From NCBI GenBank assembly GCA_017542725.1, contig JAFXWR010000169.1:1-15130 (forward strand): a stretch of DNA of 15,130 nucleotides. Direction: 5' to 3'. A program made the translations under genes and the position numbers. This DNA comes from Lachnospiraceae bacterium (GTDB lineage Bacteria > Bacillota_A > Clostridia > Lachnospirales > Lachnospiraceae). Under the pieces are notes generated by a model, which searched no databases, had not been told where the DNA came from, and saw nothing but the letters and a program-made list of their open reading frames with translations. How positions within the stretch are numbered: the first letter of the stretch is position 1; every line of letters starts with the position of its first letter. Below, in pieces: positions 5,886 through 12,612 of the stretch.

Positions 5886-7133
5886 ATGATAAAGGTAAAT
5901 TTTGAAAAAGCAGAGGAAGTAAAAAATCTAAGTAAGCATGTGAGTGCTGCAAAAACTCATATCGGCGATTTACTTGCTGGAAAAATTGATATGACAGGTT
6001 GGGTGGACCATCCAATAAAATATGACAAGGAAGAATTTGCTCGTATAAAAGAAGTCGCAAATGAGATTAAGAACGAAGCAGAGGTCCTTGTATCAATTGG
6101 TATTGGTGGCTCATATCTTGGTGCAAAGGCAGCTATTGAATACTTATCAAATTATTACAGCCACCGTGCTGTAGGGGCGAACGCAAATGGTGTTGAAGTA
6201 ATCTTCGCCGGCAATGGCCTCTCAGAAAAATATTTGAAAGAAACACTTGATTATGTCGAAGGCAAAAATTTCTATATAAATGTAATAAGTAAGAGCGGCG
6301 GAACTCTCGAACCAGCTACTGCTTTTGATAAGTTTAAAGCACTTTGCGAAAAGAAATATGGAAAGGATGGAGCAAAGAAAAGAATAATTGCAACTACAGA
6401 TAAGGCGAAAGGAATTTTAAAAGAGGAAGCTGATAGAGAAGGCTATAGAACTTTTGTAGTTCCTGATGACATAGGTGGAAGATATTCAGTGCTATCCGCA
6501 GTGGGACTTCTTCCAATTGCAGCTGCTGGTTTTGATATTGACAAACTTATGAAAGGTGCAGAGGCGGCAAGAAGCATTTACACAGTAGCAGATGAAAATA
6601 AAAATGATGCAATGAAGTATGCTATCATTAGAAACTTGTATTATGAAAATGGAAAAGATATAGAAGTGTTTGCGACACTAAGTCCAAATATGCAGTATTT
6701 CGCTGAGTGGCTTAAGCAACTCTTTGGTGAGTCAGAGTGTAAAGGCAACAAAGGAATATTCCCAGCATCACTTAATATGACAGCTGATCTTCACTCTATG
6801 GGTCAACTTATGCAAGAAGGAAAACGAAATATGTTTGAGACATTTATCATGATTGAAAATGATTTTGATAAAGATAGAGTAAAATACAACGACAAATTTT
6901 TTGTAAATGATTTAAATGACATAGCCCTACGCGCAACAGAGAAAGCTCACCACACTGGAAATGTGCCAGTTATAGAAGTAAAAGTTCCTGAGCAAAATGA
7001 GACTACACTTGGCGAACTTTTCTATTTCTTTGAGATGAGCTGCGCCATATCAGCATTAATCCTTGGAGTAAATCCATTTAATCAACCTGGAGTTGAAGAG
7101 TACAAGAAAAACATTAAGGAATTACTTAAGTAA
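5886..7133 (+). CDS. pgi: Glucose-6-phosphate isomerase
   Basis: This enzyme interconverts glucose-6-phosphate and fructose-6-phosphate in glycolysis and gluconeogenesis. The start is the ATG at 5886, with GGAGG at 5873-5877 eight bases upstream, giving 415 residues; an upstream in-frame TTG at 5871 would place the ribosome site inside the gene. Signature segments are the phosphate-binding SIGIGGSYLGAKAA, SKSGGTLEPATAFDKF, GGRYSVLSAVGLLP, the catalytic GESECKGNKG and NMTADLHSMGQ, and QPGVEEYKKN near the end with the catalytic Lys. The length is typical of the short bacterial form. One oddity is RAVGANANG (residues 94-102), encoded by a G/C-rich tract containing the same ten bases as the rsmA insertion. 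The YcxB-like gene follows after ten bases. Confidence 0.98.
   Translation: MIKVNFEKAEEVKNLSKHVSAAKTHIGDLLAGKIDMTGWVDHPIKYDKEEFARIKEVANEIKNEAEVLVSIGIGGSYLGAKAAIEYLSNYYSHRAVGANANGVEVIFAGNGLSEKYLKETLDYVEGKNFYINVISKSGGTLEPATAFDKFKALCEKKYGKDGAKKRIIATTDKAKGILKEEADREGYRTFVVPDDIGGRYSVLSAVGLLPIAAAGFDIDKLMKGAEAARSIYTVADENKNDAMKYAIIRNLYYENGKDIEVFATLSPNMQYFAEWLKQLFGESECKGNKGIFPASLNMTADLHSMGQLMQEGKRNMFETFIMIENDFDKDRVKYNDKFFVNDLNDIALRATEKAHHTGNVPVIEVKVPEQNETTLGELFYFFEMSCAISALILGVNPFNQPGVEEYKKNIKELLK
6164..6190 (+). repeat. GTAGGGGCGA tract inside pgi, shared with the rsmA insertion
   Basis: GTAGGGGCGA at 6171-6180, followed by ACGCAAATGG, codes for part of RAVGANANG in the loop between LSNYY and VEVIFAG, where family members vary in length. 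The same ten bases lie in the foreign tract of rsmA (2113-2104, opposite strand). It may be a second, partly eroded copy of the same dispersed repeat; with a ten-base match alone this is tentative. Confidence 0.4.
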
Positions 7134-7143
7134 AAGGTATAAT

Positions 7144-7620
7144 ATGAATTTTGAAGTGGAAACTACAAGAACATTTGAAGAGTATGAAAAGTATAACAAA
7201 GTAGTATATGAAAAGTTATATAAAATTAAGAGAATCAGAATAATATTTTTTGTAGTATACTTTTTAATATTAATAGTTTTGTCATTGCCAAAACATTACG
7301 CTGAAGCCATAGTGGTTGTTTTAATAGCGGGAATAAGTGTGTTTATTACTAGGCTTTTTGTGGATAGAGATATTAAAAAGACATATGAGACCAATACGTT
7401 GATGAAAGATGCAAAAGTTTTATATAAGTTTAGTGAAGATAGAGTAGAATCACATTCACCTATCGGTATCGAAGTATTAGAGTACAGTAAAATGTATAAG
7501 CTCATAGAAAATGACACAAATTTTTATATGATGATTGCAAAAAATATGGGATTTATTATTTCAAAAGCAAATATGACAAAAGAACAAATTGAATTTGTAA
7601 GAGGGCTAGAAAAGAAATAA
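7144..7620 (+). CDS. YcxB-like membrane protein
   Basis: This 158-residue protein starts at the ATG at 7144 (AAAGGT seven bases upstream), ten bases after pgi; the frame is open further back into pgi, but that start has no support. There are two transmembrane helices at about residues 30-50 (IRIIFFVVYFLILIVLSL) and 55-75 (AIVVVLIAGISVFI). A cytoplasmic C-terminal domain follows: KVLYKFSEDRVESHSPIGIEV, then YSKMYKLIENDTNFYMMIAK, then GFIISKANMT. That order of a strand, a 'fyl' strand and an 'iipK'-like strand is the YcxB-like domain, whose function is unknown. Spacing suggests co-transcription with pgi, though a metabolic link is not evident. No terminator is seen after it. Confidence 0.8.
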   Translation: MNFEVETTRTFEEYEKYNKVVYEKLYKIKRIRIIFFVVYFLILIVLSLPKHYAEAIVVVLIAGISVFITRLFVDRDIKKTYETNTLMKDAKVLYKFSEDRVESHSPIGIEVLEYSKMYKLIENDTNFYMMIAKNMGFIISKANMTKEQIEFVRGLEKK

Positions 7621-7640
7621 TAATTGACTTAAAGATTAAA

Positions 7641-7739
7641 AAGTGTCAAATTTGACCACTTTTATGCAAAAAGAAGTGTCAAATTTGACTATTTTTATGC
7701 AAAAAAAAGTGTCAAATTTGGCTAATTTTGTTGACAAAT
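7641..7739. repeat. 33-bp tandem array A, three units, AAGTGTCAAATTTGAC core
   Basis: Units begin at 7641, 7674 and 7707, exactly 33 bases apart. Units 1 and 2 agree at 30 of 33 positions. Unit 3 keeps the first 14 bases and then diverges, ending in TTGACA, which supplies the dtd -35. Each unit carries GTCAAATTTGAC, a perfect 12-base palindrome (last base pair degraded in unit 3), and units 1-2 also carry TTTTATGCAAAAA. A protein dimer binding one site per unit is the simplest reading; the function is unknown. Confidence 0.9.
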
Positions 7740-7758
7740 GGCTTAAATCCAGTAAAAT
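7731..7758 (+). promoter_or_regulatory. dtd promoter at the end of array A
   Basis: TTGACA (7731-7736), 16 bases, TAAAAT (7753-7758). The -35 is formed by the diverged end of the third repeat unit. Transcription would begin about 60 bases before the dtd start codon. Confidence 0.6.
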
Positions 7759-7826
7759 TAAAATATTAAAAAATGCATAAAATGCTTCAAGGGATAAAGG
7801 TTGAATAAAGAAACGAGGCAAAAAAT

Positions 7827-8276
7827 ATGAAATTTGTAATTCAAAGAGTGCTAAATTCGTCAGTGAAAGTTGACGGCGAAACCATAGGGTCAATTGGCAA
7901 AGGCTTTATGGTTTTAATTGGTGTGGCTGACACGGACACAAAAGAGATTGCAGATAAGTTGGTTGATAAGATGATTAAACTTAGAATTTTTGAAGATAGT
8001 GAAGGGAAAACTAATCTTTCGCTTTCTGATGTTGGTGGAGAATTACTTCTTGTGTCACAGTTCACTTTGTATGCTGACTGCAAGAAAGGCAACCGTCCAA
8101 GTTTTATAAAAGCAGGCAAGCCTGATTTTGCAAACGAAATGTATGAATATATAATTAGTAAATGTAGAACCTATGAGGGACTAAAAGTTGAAAGAGGTAA
8201 ATTTGGTGCGGATATGAAAGTAGAACTTGTAAACGATGGCCCATTTACTATAGTTTTAGATAGTGAAGAGATGTAA
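7827..8276 (+). CDS. dtd: D-aminoacyl-tRNA deacylase
   Basis: This 149-residue homodimeric cytoplasmic enzyme hydrolyses D-amino acids, and glycine mischarged on tRNA-Ala, from tRNA, acting as a chirality proofreader. The diagnostic motifs are SQFTLYA (residues 77-83) and the Gly-cisPro motif in NDGPF (136-140; most homologues have NxGPV). MKFVIQRV at the start, [10 protein letters not shown] and GNRPSF are also typical. The ribosome site is GAGG at 7815-7818, eight bases before the ATG. Full length. It is monocistronic and converges on the ATP-grasp gene; no hairpin terminator is obvious in the 56-base gap. Array A lies upstream and may affect its expression. Confidence 0.97.
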   Translation: MKFVIQRVLNSSVKVDGETIGSIGKGFMVLIGVADTDTKEIADKLVDKMIKLRIFEDSEGKTNLSLSDVGGELLLVSQFTLYADCKKGNRPSFIKAGKPDFANEMYEYIISKCRTYEGLKVERGKFGADMKVELVNDGPFTIVLDSEEM

Positions 8277-8332
8277 GTTGTATTATTCACAAGCAAAAAA
8301 GATATTTAAAGCTTAATGAAAAATGAAATCGT

Positions 8333-9190
8333 CTAGATGTGCTCCATTATATATTTTACAACTTCTTCTGCATAGGTTTTAGCGAGAGGATTATTATCTA
8401 ATATATAATAAGAATTACTATTAATCTCACCAACTTTGTAATCATCTTTATCTATAAGTAAATCTATACCGAGGAAATCACTTTTTAGTTCGTCGCAAAT
8501 TTTAGCACACATATTTATAGTATCCTTGTCGAGGTCAATTAAAGTTGCCGTGCCGCCTCTACCAATATTTGACCTAAAGTCACCGTTATGACTTTCTCTA
8601 AGTATAGCACCATATAATTTATTTCCAATCATATGAGCCCTTATATCTTTCCCAAAACTATTTACTATTTGCTCTTGAATGATATAAGGTTTTTTTATTT
8701 CAGAAATTTTTTTAATTGCCGCATCTTTACCTATAGCAAGATAAACTTCATTGCCGCAGGTTCCAATGCATTCTTTTATGACGAGATTTGGACCGAGATA
8801 ATTTATAGTTTCGTCGACAAATTTTTCTAAATCCATTTCATTTTTATATAAGAGTGGACTAAAAACAGTTTTAGGTTGAGGGATGCCGCATTTCTCTAAG
8901 AAGTTAAAACTTTTGCTTTTGTCGTCACATATTTCTATGACTTCTGCAGAACAAAAACATCTTACGCCAAGATTTTCCATTTTTTTAGTGACATTTACAT
9001 CTTTGTCCATGTAGTAACAGAAATCAGGTTTTTTGCCATTTAAAAGAAGAAATTGAGCATCAACATTGTTGTATTTTTCTAAATTGATATTATATTTTTG
9101 AAAATCATTTTTAACTCTTTCATAGTAATCTTCTTCAAGTTTCTTTTCGAAATAGTGATTGTTGATATTTATCACGAACCAGCCAGTCAT
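8333..9190 (-). CDS. RimK-like ATP-grasp ligase
   Basis: This 285-residue protein has a pre-ATP-grasp region (1-95) and an ATP-grasp domain (about 96-285). Visible motifs are KSFNFLEKCGIPQPKT, the ATP-binding VIKECIGTCGNEVYLA with its Lys, IIQEQIV, GKDIRAHMIGNKLYGAILR, FRSNIGRGG, and the metal-binding GIDLLIDKDDYKVGEINSNSYY, where Asp, Glu and Asn coordinate Mg. This order is that of RimK/LysX/MptN-type ligases, which join an amino acid such as glutamate to a carboxyl group of a peptide or cofactor through an acyl phosphate. The substrate cannot be told from the sequence. AGAGGA upstream of the ATG fixes the start. It is transcribed away from the DUF4153 gene, with a shared inverted repeat in the gap. 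Confidence 0.85.
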   Translation of the reverse strand: MTGWFVININNHYFEKKLEEDYYERVKNDFQKYNINLEKYNNVDAQFLLLNGKKPDFCYYMDKDVNVTKKMENLGVRCFCSAEVIEICDDKSKSFNFLEKCGIPQPKTVFSPLLYKNEMDLEKFVDETINYLGPNLVIKECIGTCGNEVYLAIGKDAAIKKISEIKKPYIIQEQIVNSFGKDIRAHMIGNKLYGAILRESHNGDFRSNIGRGGTATLIDLDKDTINMCAKICDELKSDFLGIDLLIDKDDYKVGEINSNSYYILDNNPLAKTYAEEVVKYIMEHI

Positions 9191-9236
9191 ATAAGTTTCC
9201 TCTTTTTCAAATATTTTAGTTAATTACAAAATATAT

Positions 9237-9305
9237 ATTATCACAAAAACGCAATATTTACCATATTTCTATTGAAATGTGGTAAAATGTAATGATAGGT
9301 ATAAT
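9237..9305. promoter_or_regulatory. Divergent promoter region with a 13-bp-arm inverted repeat
   Basis: TTTACCATATTTC (9257-9269), TATT, GAAATGTGGTAAA (9274-9286): the arms pair at 12 of 13 positions. The right arm contains TGGTAAAAT (9280-9288), an extended -10 for the plus strand, with another TATAAT at 9300-9305. A minus-strand GATAAT (9242-9237) preceded by TGT would serve the ATP-grasp gene, with its -35 position falling in the left arm. A shared operator is the likely reading. Confidence 0.6.
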
Positions 9306-9330
9306 AATAAAAAATAAAAAGGTGAGAAAT

Positions 9331-10938
9331 ATGAAAACAAAAGAAGCAATTATAGGGTTTATAAAAAAATATAAAATTGAGTCAATAGGAGTTTTGATTT
9401 TTTCAATACTTTCTGCTATTGCATTTGATATAGATAAAACTAAGCCTTGGGCCTTATTTGAATCAATGGTTATTTTTTCCTTTATTGCGATGGGAACGTT
9501 TTTTGTTGATAAAATGTTTTCTATATATGAAAATGAGATAAAACAAAAACTTGGAAATAAAGAACATAGTTTTATGATGGTAAGATGGATTTCTTATATA
9601 GTGGTTGTGGCGGTTGAATATTTATTTTATATATGGTCAACTTGTTTAATGAGGATTTCAAATGCGTCAAATGGAAATGCAATCAACTTTACAAGCAATG
9701 ATTATGAAAACATACACTCAATGATAATGTCGGCATCTATAGTTTTAACGATGTTAACATTATTTGTAATTTATTTTGTTACAAAAGAAAAAAGAATTTC
9801 ATTAAAAGAGTATTTGCTAAAACTTTTTATGAATTCAATTTCTGTATTTGTTATAAGCCTTATAGTGCTTGTGGGAATATATGTGCTATATATGATTTGC
9901 GAGATTTTACTTGGCACTATTCCATATTATATAATTAGCAGAATAATAGTTTTCTTGCTCTCAATGATTTATTTTATGGGACTTTTTGTGAGCATAGAAA
10001 ATGTGGATGGAAAACAGAGCTTATTTTCTAAGATACTTGTGAGATACATTATGCAAATAATGGTGTTCGTCGGATTTATAATTTTCTATATATATCTAAT
10101 TAAAATAATAGTTATGCGTGAATTGCCATCCAATCAGGTATTTGCAGTGTGCACAAGTCTTTTCTCAATAGGACTTTTCACTTCACTTATGAGCCTTGGA
10201 ATAAACGAAGAATCAAAATACAATACTGCTATAAAGTTTTTACCAATTGTATTTATACCAGCACTCAGCTTACAAATCATATCACTAGCACTTAGAATAG
10301 GTCAGTACGGGATGACTACGAATAGATATTTTGGAGTGATGATTATCATTTTTGAAATAGTTTACTTGGTATTTTATATTTTGGATGAGTTGCTAAAGAA
10401 TGAAAAAGTAAAATTAAAAAATATTTTAATAATTTCAAACATATTTATTTTAATTATGTTTTTCATTCCAAAAGTTAATTCATATGAATTTTCAGACATT
10501 TACAACAAACTATTTAAAAAATCACAAAAAACTGAAATAGTGGTAAATAGCAATACATATGAAAATAAATATGTTATAAGGTCTATGGATTTTGATGACA
10601 TTGAAGCAGATATAAAAGAATATGATAAAATAAAAACATTCAATATATATGTGCAGTATGATAAGAATGAAAAGAAGTATTTTCCGTTTAATGATGAAAA
10701 AGAATACGATAACAAAATAATAGACATTTTAAATATAATCAACAACCTTGAAAACAATATAAAAAGCATTGATGGCAATAATTATTCTCCAGAAGATGTA
10801 TTTAAGGATATTGGATATGAAATAGTGACAGGTAATAACAAGATGATAATTAATCATATTTGGATGGAATACAATAAAGAAATTGAAAAGATAGACCACT
10901 TGGAATTGCAAGGTTATATGGTCACGACAGAGAAATAG
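9331..10938 (+). CDS. DUF4153-type multi-pass membrane protein
   Basis: This is 535 residues from the ATG at 9331, chosen because AAGGTGA sits five bases upstream; an earlier in-frame ATG at 9292 lies in the promoter. About ten to eleven hydrophobic helices fill residues 15-400. The stretch FLPIVFIPALSLQIISLALR followed by IGQYGMTTNRYFG is the diagnostic RIxQYGxTxxRYxG motif of DUF4153. A soluble C-terminal tail of about 140 residues follows (ESKYN and later acidic, Asn-rich sequence with YIVQYDKNEKKYFPF-like strands), predicted to lie at the membrane surface. The function of the family is unknown. The low G/C content and A-rich codons resemble the accessory genes downstream more than pgi or dtd. 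No terminator is seen before the repeat arrays. Confidence 0.85.
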   Translation: MKTKEAIIGFIKKYKIESIGVLIFSILSAIAFDIDKTKPWALFESMVIFSFIAMGTFFVDKMFSIYENEIKQKLGNKEHSFMMVRWISYIVVVAVEYLFYIWSTCLMRISNASNGNAINFTSNDYENIHSMIMSASIVLTMLTLFVIYFVTKEKRISLKEYLLKLFMNSISVFVISLIVLVGIYVLYMICEILLGTIPYYIISRIIVFLLSMIYFMGLFVSIENVDGKQSLFSKILVRYIMQIMVFVGFIIFYIYLIKIIVMRELPSNQVFAVCTSLFSIGLFTSLMSLGINEESKYNTAIKFLPIVFIPALSLQIISLALRIGQYGMTTNRYFGVMIIIFEIVYLVFYILDELLKNEKVKLKNILIISNIFILIMFFIPKVNSYEFSDIYNKLFKKSQKTEIVVNSNTYENKYVIRSMDFDDIEADIKEYDKIKTFNIYVQYDKNEKKYFPFNDEKEYDNKIIDILNIINNLENNIKSIDGNNYSPEDVFKDIGYEIVTGNNKMIINHIWMEYNKEIEKIDHLELQGYMVTTEK

Positions 10939-11037
10939 TAAAACTTGTAAATATCGACTCTAAAAACCTCTTAAAACTTGTAAAAATTAATTGACAAAAC
11001 ACCATAAAACTTGTAAAAGTACTTTAAAAGTGGCATT
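10939..11037. repeat. 33-bp tandem array B, three units, TAAAACTTGTAAA core
   Basis: TAAAACTTGTAAA is perfect at 10939-10951, 10972-10984 and 11005-11017, exactly 33 bases apart. The 20 bases between cores differ in every unit. It starts one base after the DUF4153 stop codon and precedes array C by about 30 bases. The ACTTG-(T/A)-AAAA piece is shared with array C, suggesting related binding sites. Confidence 0.9.
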
Positions 11038-11067
11038 TTATGCGTTATTTGAAAATCCAAGCTTTGA

Positions 11068-11166
11068 TTGAAAAAACTGCACATTTTGCTAATAATTTAC
11101 TTGAAAAAACTGCACTTTACGCCCAAAATTTACTTGAAAAAACTGCACGTTTTTGCTAAAATCCCT
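11068..11166. repeat. 33-bp tandem array C, three units, TTGAAAAAACTGCAC core
   Basis: TTGAAAAAACTGCAC is perfect at 11068-11082, 11101-11115 and 11134-11148, exactly 33 bases apart, with variable 18-base intervals that keep a TTTG/C..(C/T)AAAAT flavour. Each core begins with TTGAAA and is followed at about -10 distance by TAATAA, CAAAAT or TAAAAT, so each unit reads as a promoter. The same core occurs at 784-830 upstream of the ATPase stump. Confidence 0.93.
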
Positions 11167-11182
11167 ATAAATAGGGATTTTT
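11134..11182 (+). promoter_or_regulatory. ATPase promoter and fold-back hairpin over the start site
   Basis: The third array C unit gives TTGAAA (11134-11139), 17 bases, TAAAAT (11157-11162). AAAATCCCTA (11158-11167) and TAGGGATTTT (11172-11181) are perfect 10-base arms around a TAAA loop, ending one base before the ATG at 11183. The only Shine-Dalgarno-like bases, AGGGA (11173-11177), lie in the right arm. A transcript from the proximal promoter would start near 11169 and lack the left arm, whereas longer transcripts would fold and hide the ribosome site. Confidence 0.65.
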
Positions 11183-12520
11183 ATGTTTAAAAGAAAAGCA
11201 TATGAAAAATTAAAGATATGGAAAGAAAAGTACAGTAAGGATTATAGTGCTTTACTTATTGGTGCGAGAAGAGTTGGGAAATCAACTATAGCGGAAGAAT
11301 TTGCAAAAAATGAGTATAAGTCATATATTAAAATAGATTTTGCAGATATAAAAAAGGAATTGCTACAAGTGTTTGATGACATAAATGATTTAGATATCTT
11401 CTTTATGAGATTGCAAGCAAGTGTCAATACTAAATTATATAAAAAAGAATCTGTAATAATTTTCGACGAAATACAACTATTTCCAAAAGTAAGACAAGCG
11501 ATTAAATACCTAGTTAAAGATGGTAGATATGACTATATAGAGACTGGGTCTTTAATAAGTATAAAGAAAAATGTCAAAGACATAGTAATCCCATCAGAAG
11601 AACACAAGATAAATGTTTTCCCTATGGATTATGAAGAGTTCTTGTGGGCGACAGGAAGTGATAATTATGATACTATACGAGAACTCTATAAAACAAATAA
11701 AAAAGTTGGCGATAAATTGAATAATAAATTAATGAGAGATCTACGAGTATATATGGCAGTTGGAGGTATGCCACAGGCTGTTAGTGCTTATGTGGAGAAG
11801 AAAAACTTTGATGATATAGATTTTGTAAAAAAAGAAATATTAAATTTGTATAAAGATGACTTTAGAAAAATAGATAGTTCGGGAAGAATATCTATGCTAT
11901 ACAATGCGGTGCCTTCACAACTAGCGCTTAATAAAAAGAGGTTCATTTTATCAAATGCAGTGGGAAAGAGAGTGACATCAAAAGATAAAGAATTACTTTA
12001 CGAAGTAATTGATTCAAAAACAGTTCTTATTAAGTATAATGTAACAGATGTAAGCTCAACTTTAGAACAAACGAAGGATATAGATGATTACAAACTATAT
12101 TTGTCAGATACAGGGCTTTTTATATCAATGCTGTTTAATGATAAGAGCAAAGCATATATAGATATTTATTCAAAACTTTTGAGCGATAAACTTCCAGTAA
12201 ATATGGGATTTGTATATGAAAATTTTGTTGCACAAATACTGACTTCTTTTGGCTATGATTTATATTATCATACATGGGCAAAAGAAAACAGTTCACATAG
12301 TTACGAGATAGATTTTCTGGTTCCGCATGGATTAAAAATAATTCCTTTTGAAGTAAAATCATCCGTGATTCATAATCATAATTCAATAGATGCATTTAAA
12401 AAGAAATATTCAAATCAAGTAATAAGACAATATCTTTTATCTCAAAAAGATGTTGATAGAGAAAATGAATTATATTTTAAACCTATATACATGCTGCCGT
12501 TTATTTTAGAAGAATTGTAA
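11183..12520 (+). CDS. AAA ATPase with C-terminal DUF4143 (PD-(D/E)XK-like) domain
   Basis: This 445-residue protein has a P-loop ATPase domain (1 to about 225). Its Walker A is GARRVGKST (27-35), its Walker B is VIIFDEIQLF (about 92-101), and ETGSLIS (about 121-127) is in the sensor region. A winged-helix-like linker (about 235-290) includes AVPSQLALNKKRF and then the ELLYEVIDSKTVLIKY segment. The C-terminal DUF4143 domain has LYLSDTGLF, GFVYENFVAQIL, and a EIDFLV...PFEVKSS pair (about 376-393) that looks like a PD-(D/E)XK nuclease core. The cellular role of this common, often multi-copy family is not established. The start is MFKRK at 11183, supported by the promoter spacing and by the matching stump at 852. 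Arrays B and C lie directly upstream. Confidence 0.9.
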   Translation: MFKRKAYEKLKIWKEKYSKDYSALLIGARRVGKSTIAEEFAKNEYKSYIKIDFADIKKELLQVFDDINDLDIFFMRLQASVNTKLYKKESVIIFDEIQLFPKVRQAIKYLVKDGRYDYIETGSLISIKKNVKDIVIPSEEHKINVFPMDYEEFLWATGSDNYDTIRELYKTNKKVGDKLNNKLMRDLRVYMAVGGMPQAVSAYVEKKNFDDIDFVKKEILNLYKDDFRKIDSSGRISMLYNAVPSQLALNKKRFILSNAVGKRVTSKDKELLYEVIDSKTVLIKYNVTDVSSTLEQTKDIDDYKLYLSDTGLFISMLFNDKSKAYIDIYSKLLSDKLPVNMGFVYENFVAQILTSFGYDLYYHTWAKENSSHSYEIDFLVPHGLKIIPFEVKSSVIHNHNSIDAFKKKYSNQVIRQYLLSQKDVDRENELYFKPIYMLPFILEEL

Positions 12521-12542
12521 CTGCATAAATACCATCAAAATA

Positions 12543-12570
12543 TTGTTAAAAGTTAAAATCTAAATATAAG
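12543..12570 (+). promoter_or_regulatory. Weak promoter candidate for the lipoprotein gene pair
   Basis: TTGTTA (12543-12548), 16 bases, TATAAG (12565-12570), about 40 bases before the start at 12613. The background is very A/T-rich, so chance matches are likely. No terminator is visible after the ATPase, so read-through is also possible. Confidence 0.35.
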
Positions 12571-12612
12571 TCAATAAATTATAGGATGTATTGTAGGAAA
12601 AGTAGAAGAAAA

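Noticed and set aside
7093..7143. Longer N-terminus for the YcxB-like protein reaching back into pgi
   Set aside because: It would overlap pgi by 41 bases with no signal; the ATG at 7144 fits the family length and has AAAGGT upstream.
7636..7893. An 85-residue minus-strand frame over array A and the start of dtd, with an 11-residue repeat (KFDTFFCIK-like)
   Set aside because: The repeat arises because the 33-base DNA unit equals 11 codons; there is no ribosome site, and it overlaps the dtd start.
8277..8332. Terminator between dtd and the ATP-grasp gene
   Set aside because: Only A/T-rich sequence with an AAGCTT; no stable stem with a T run.
10939..11166. CRISPR array
   Set aside because: Repeats of 13-15 bases with 18-20 base intervals are too short, there are only three units per array, and no cas genes are present.
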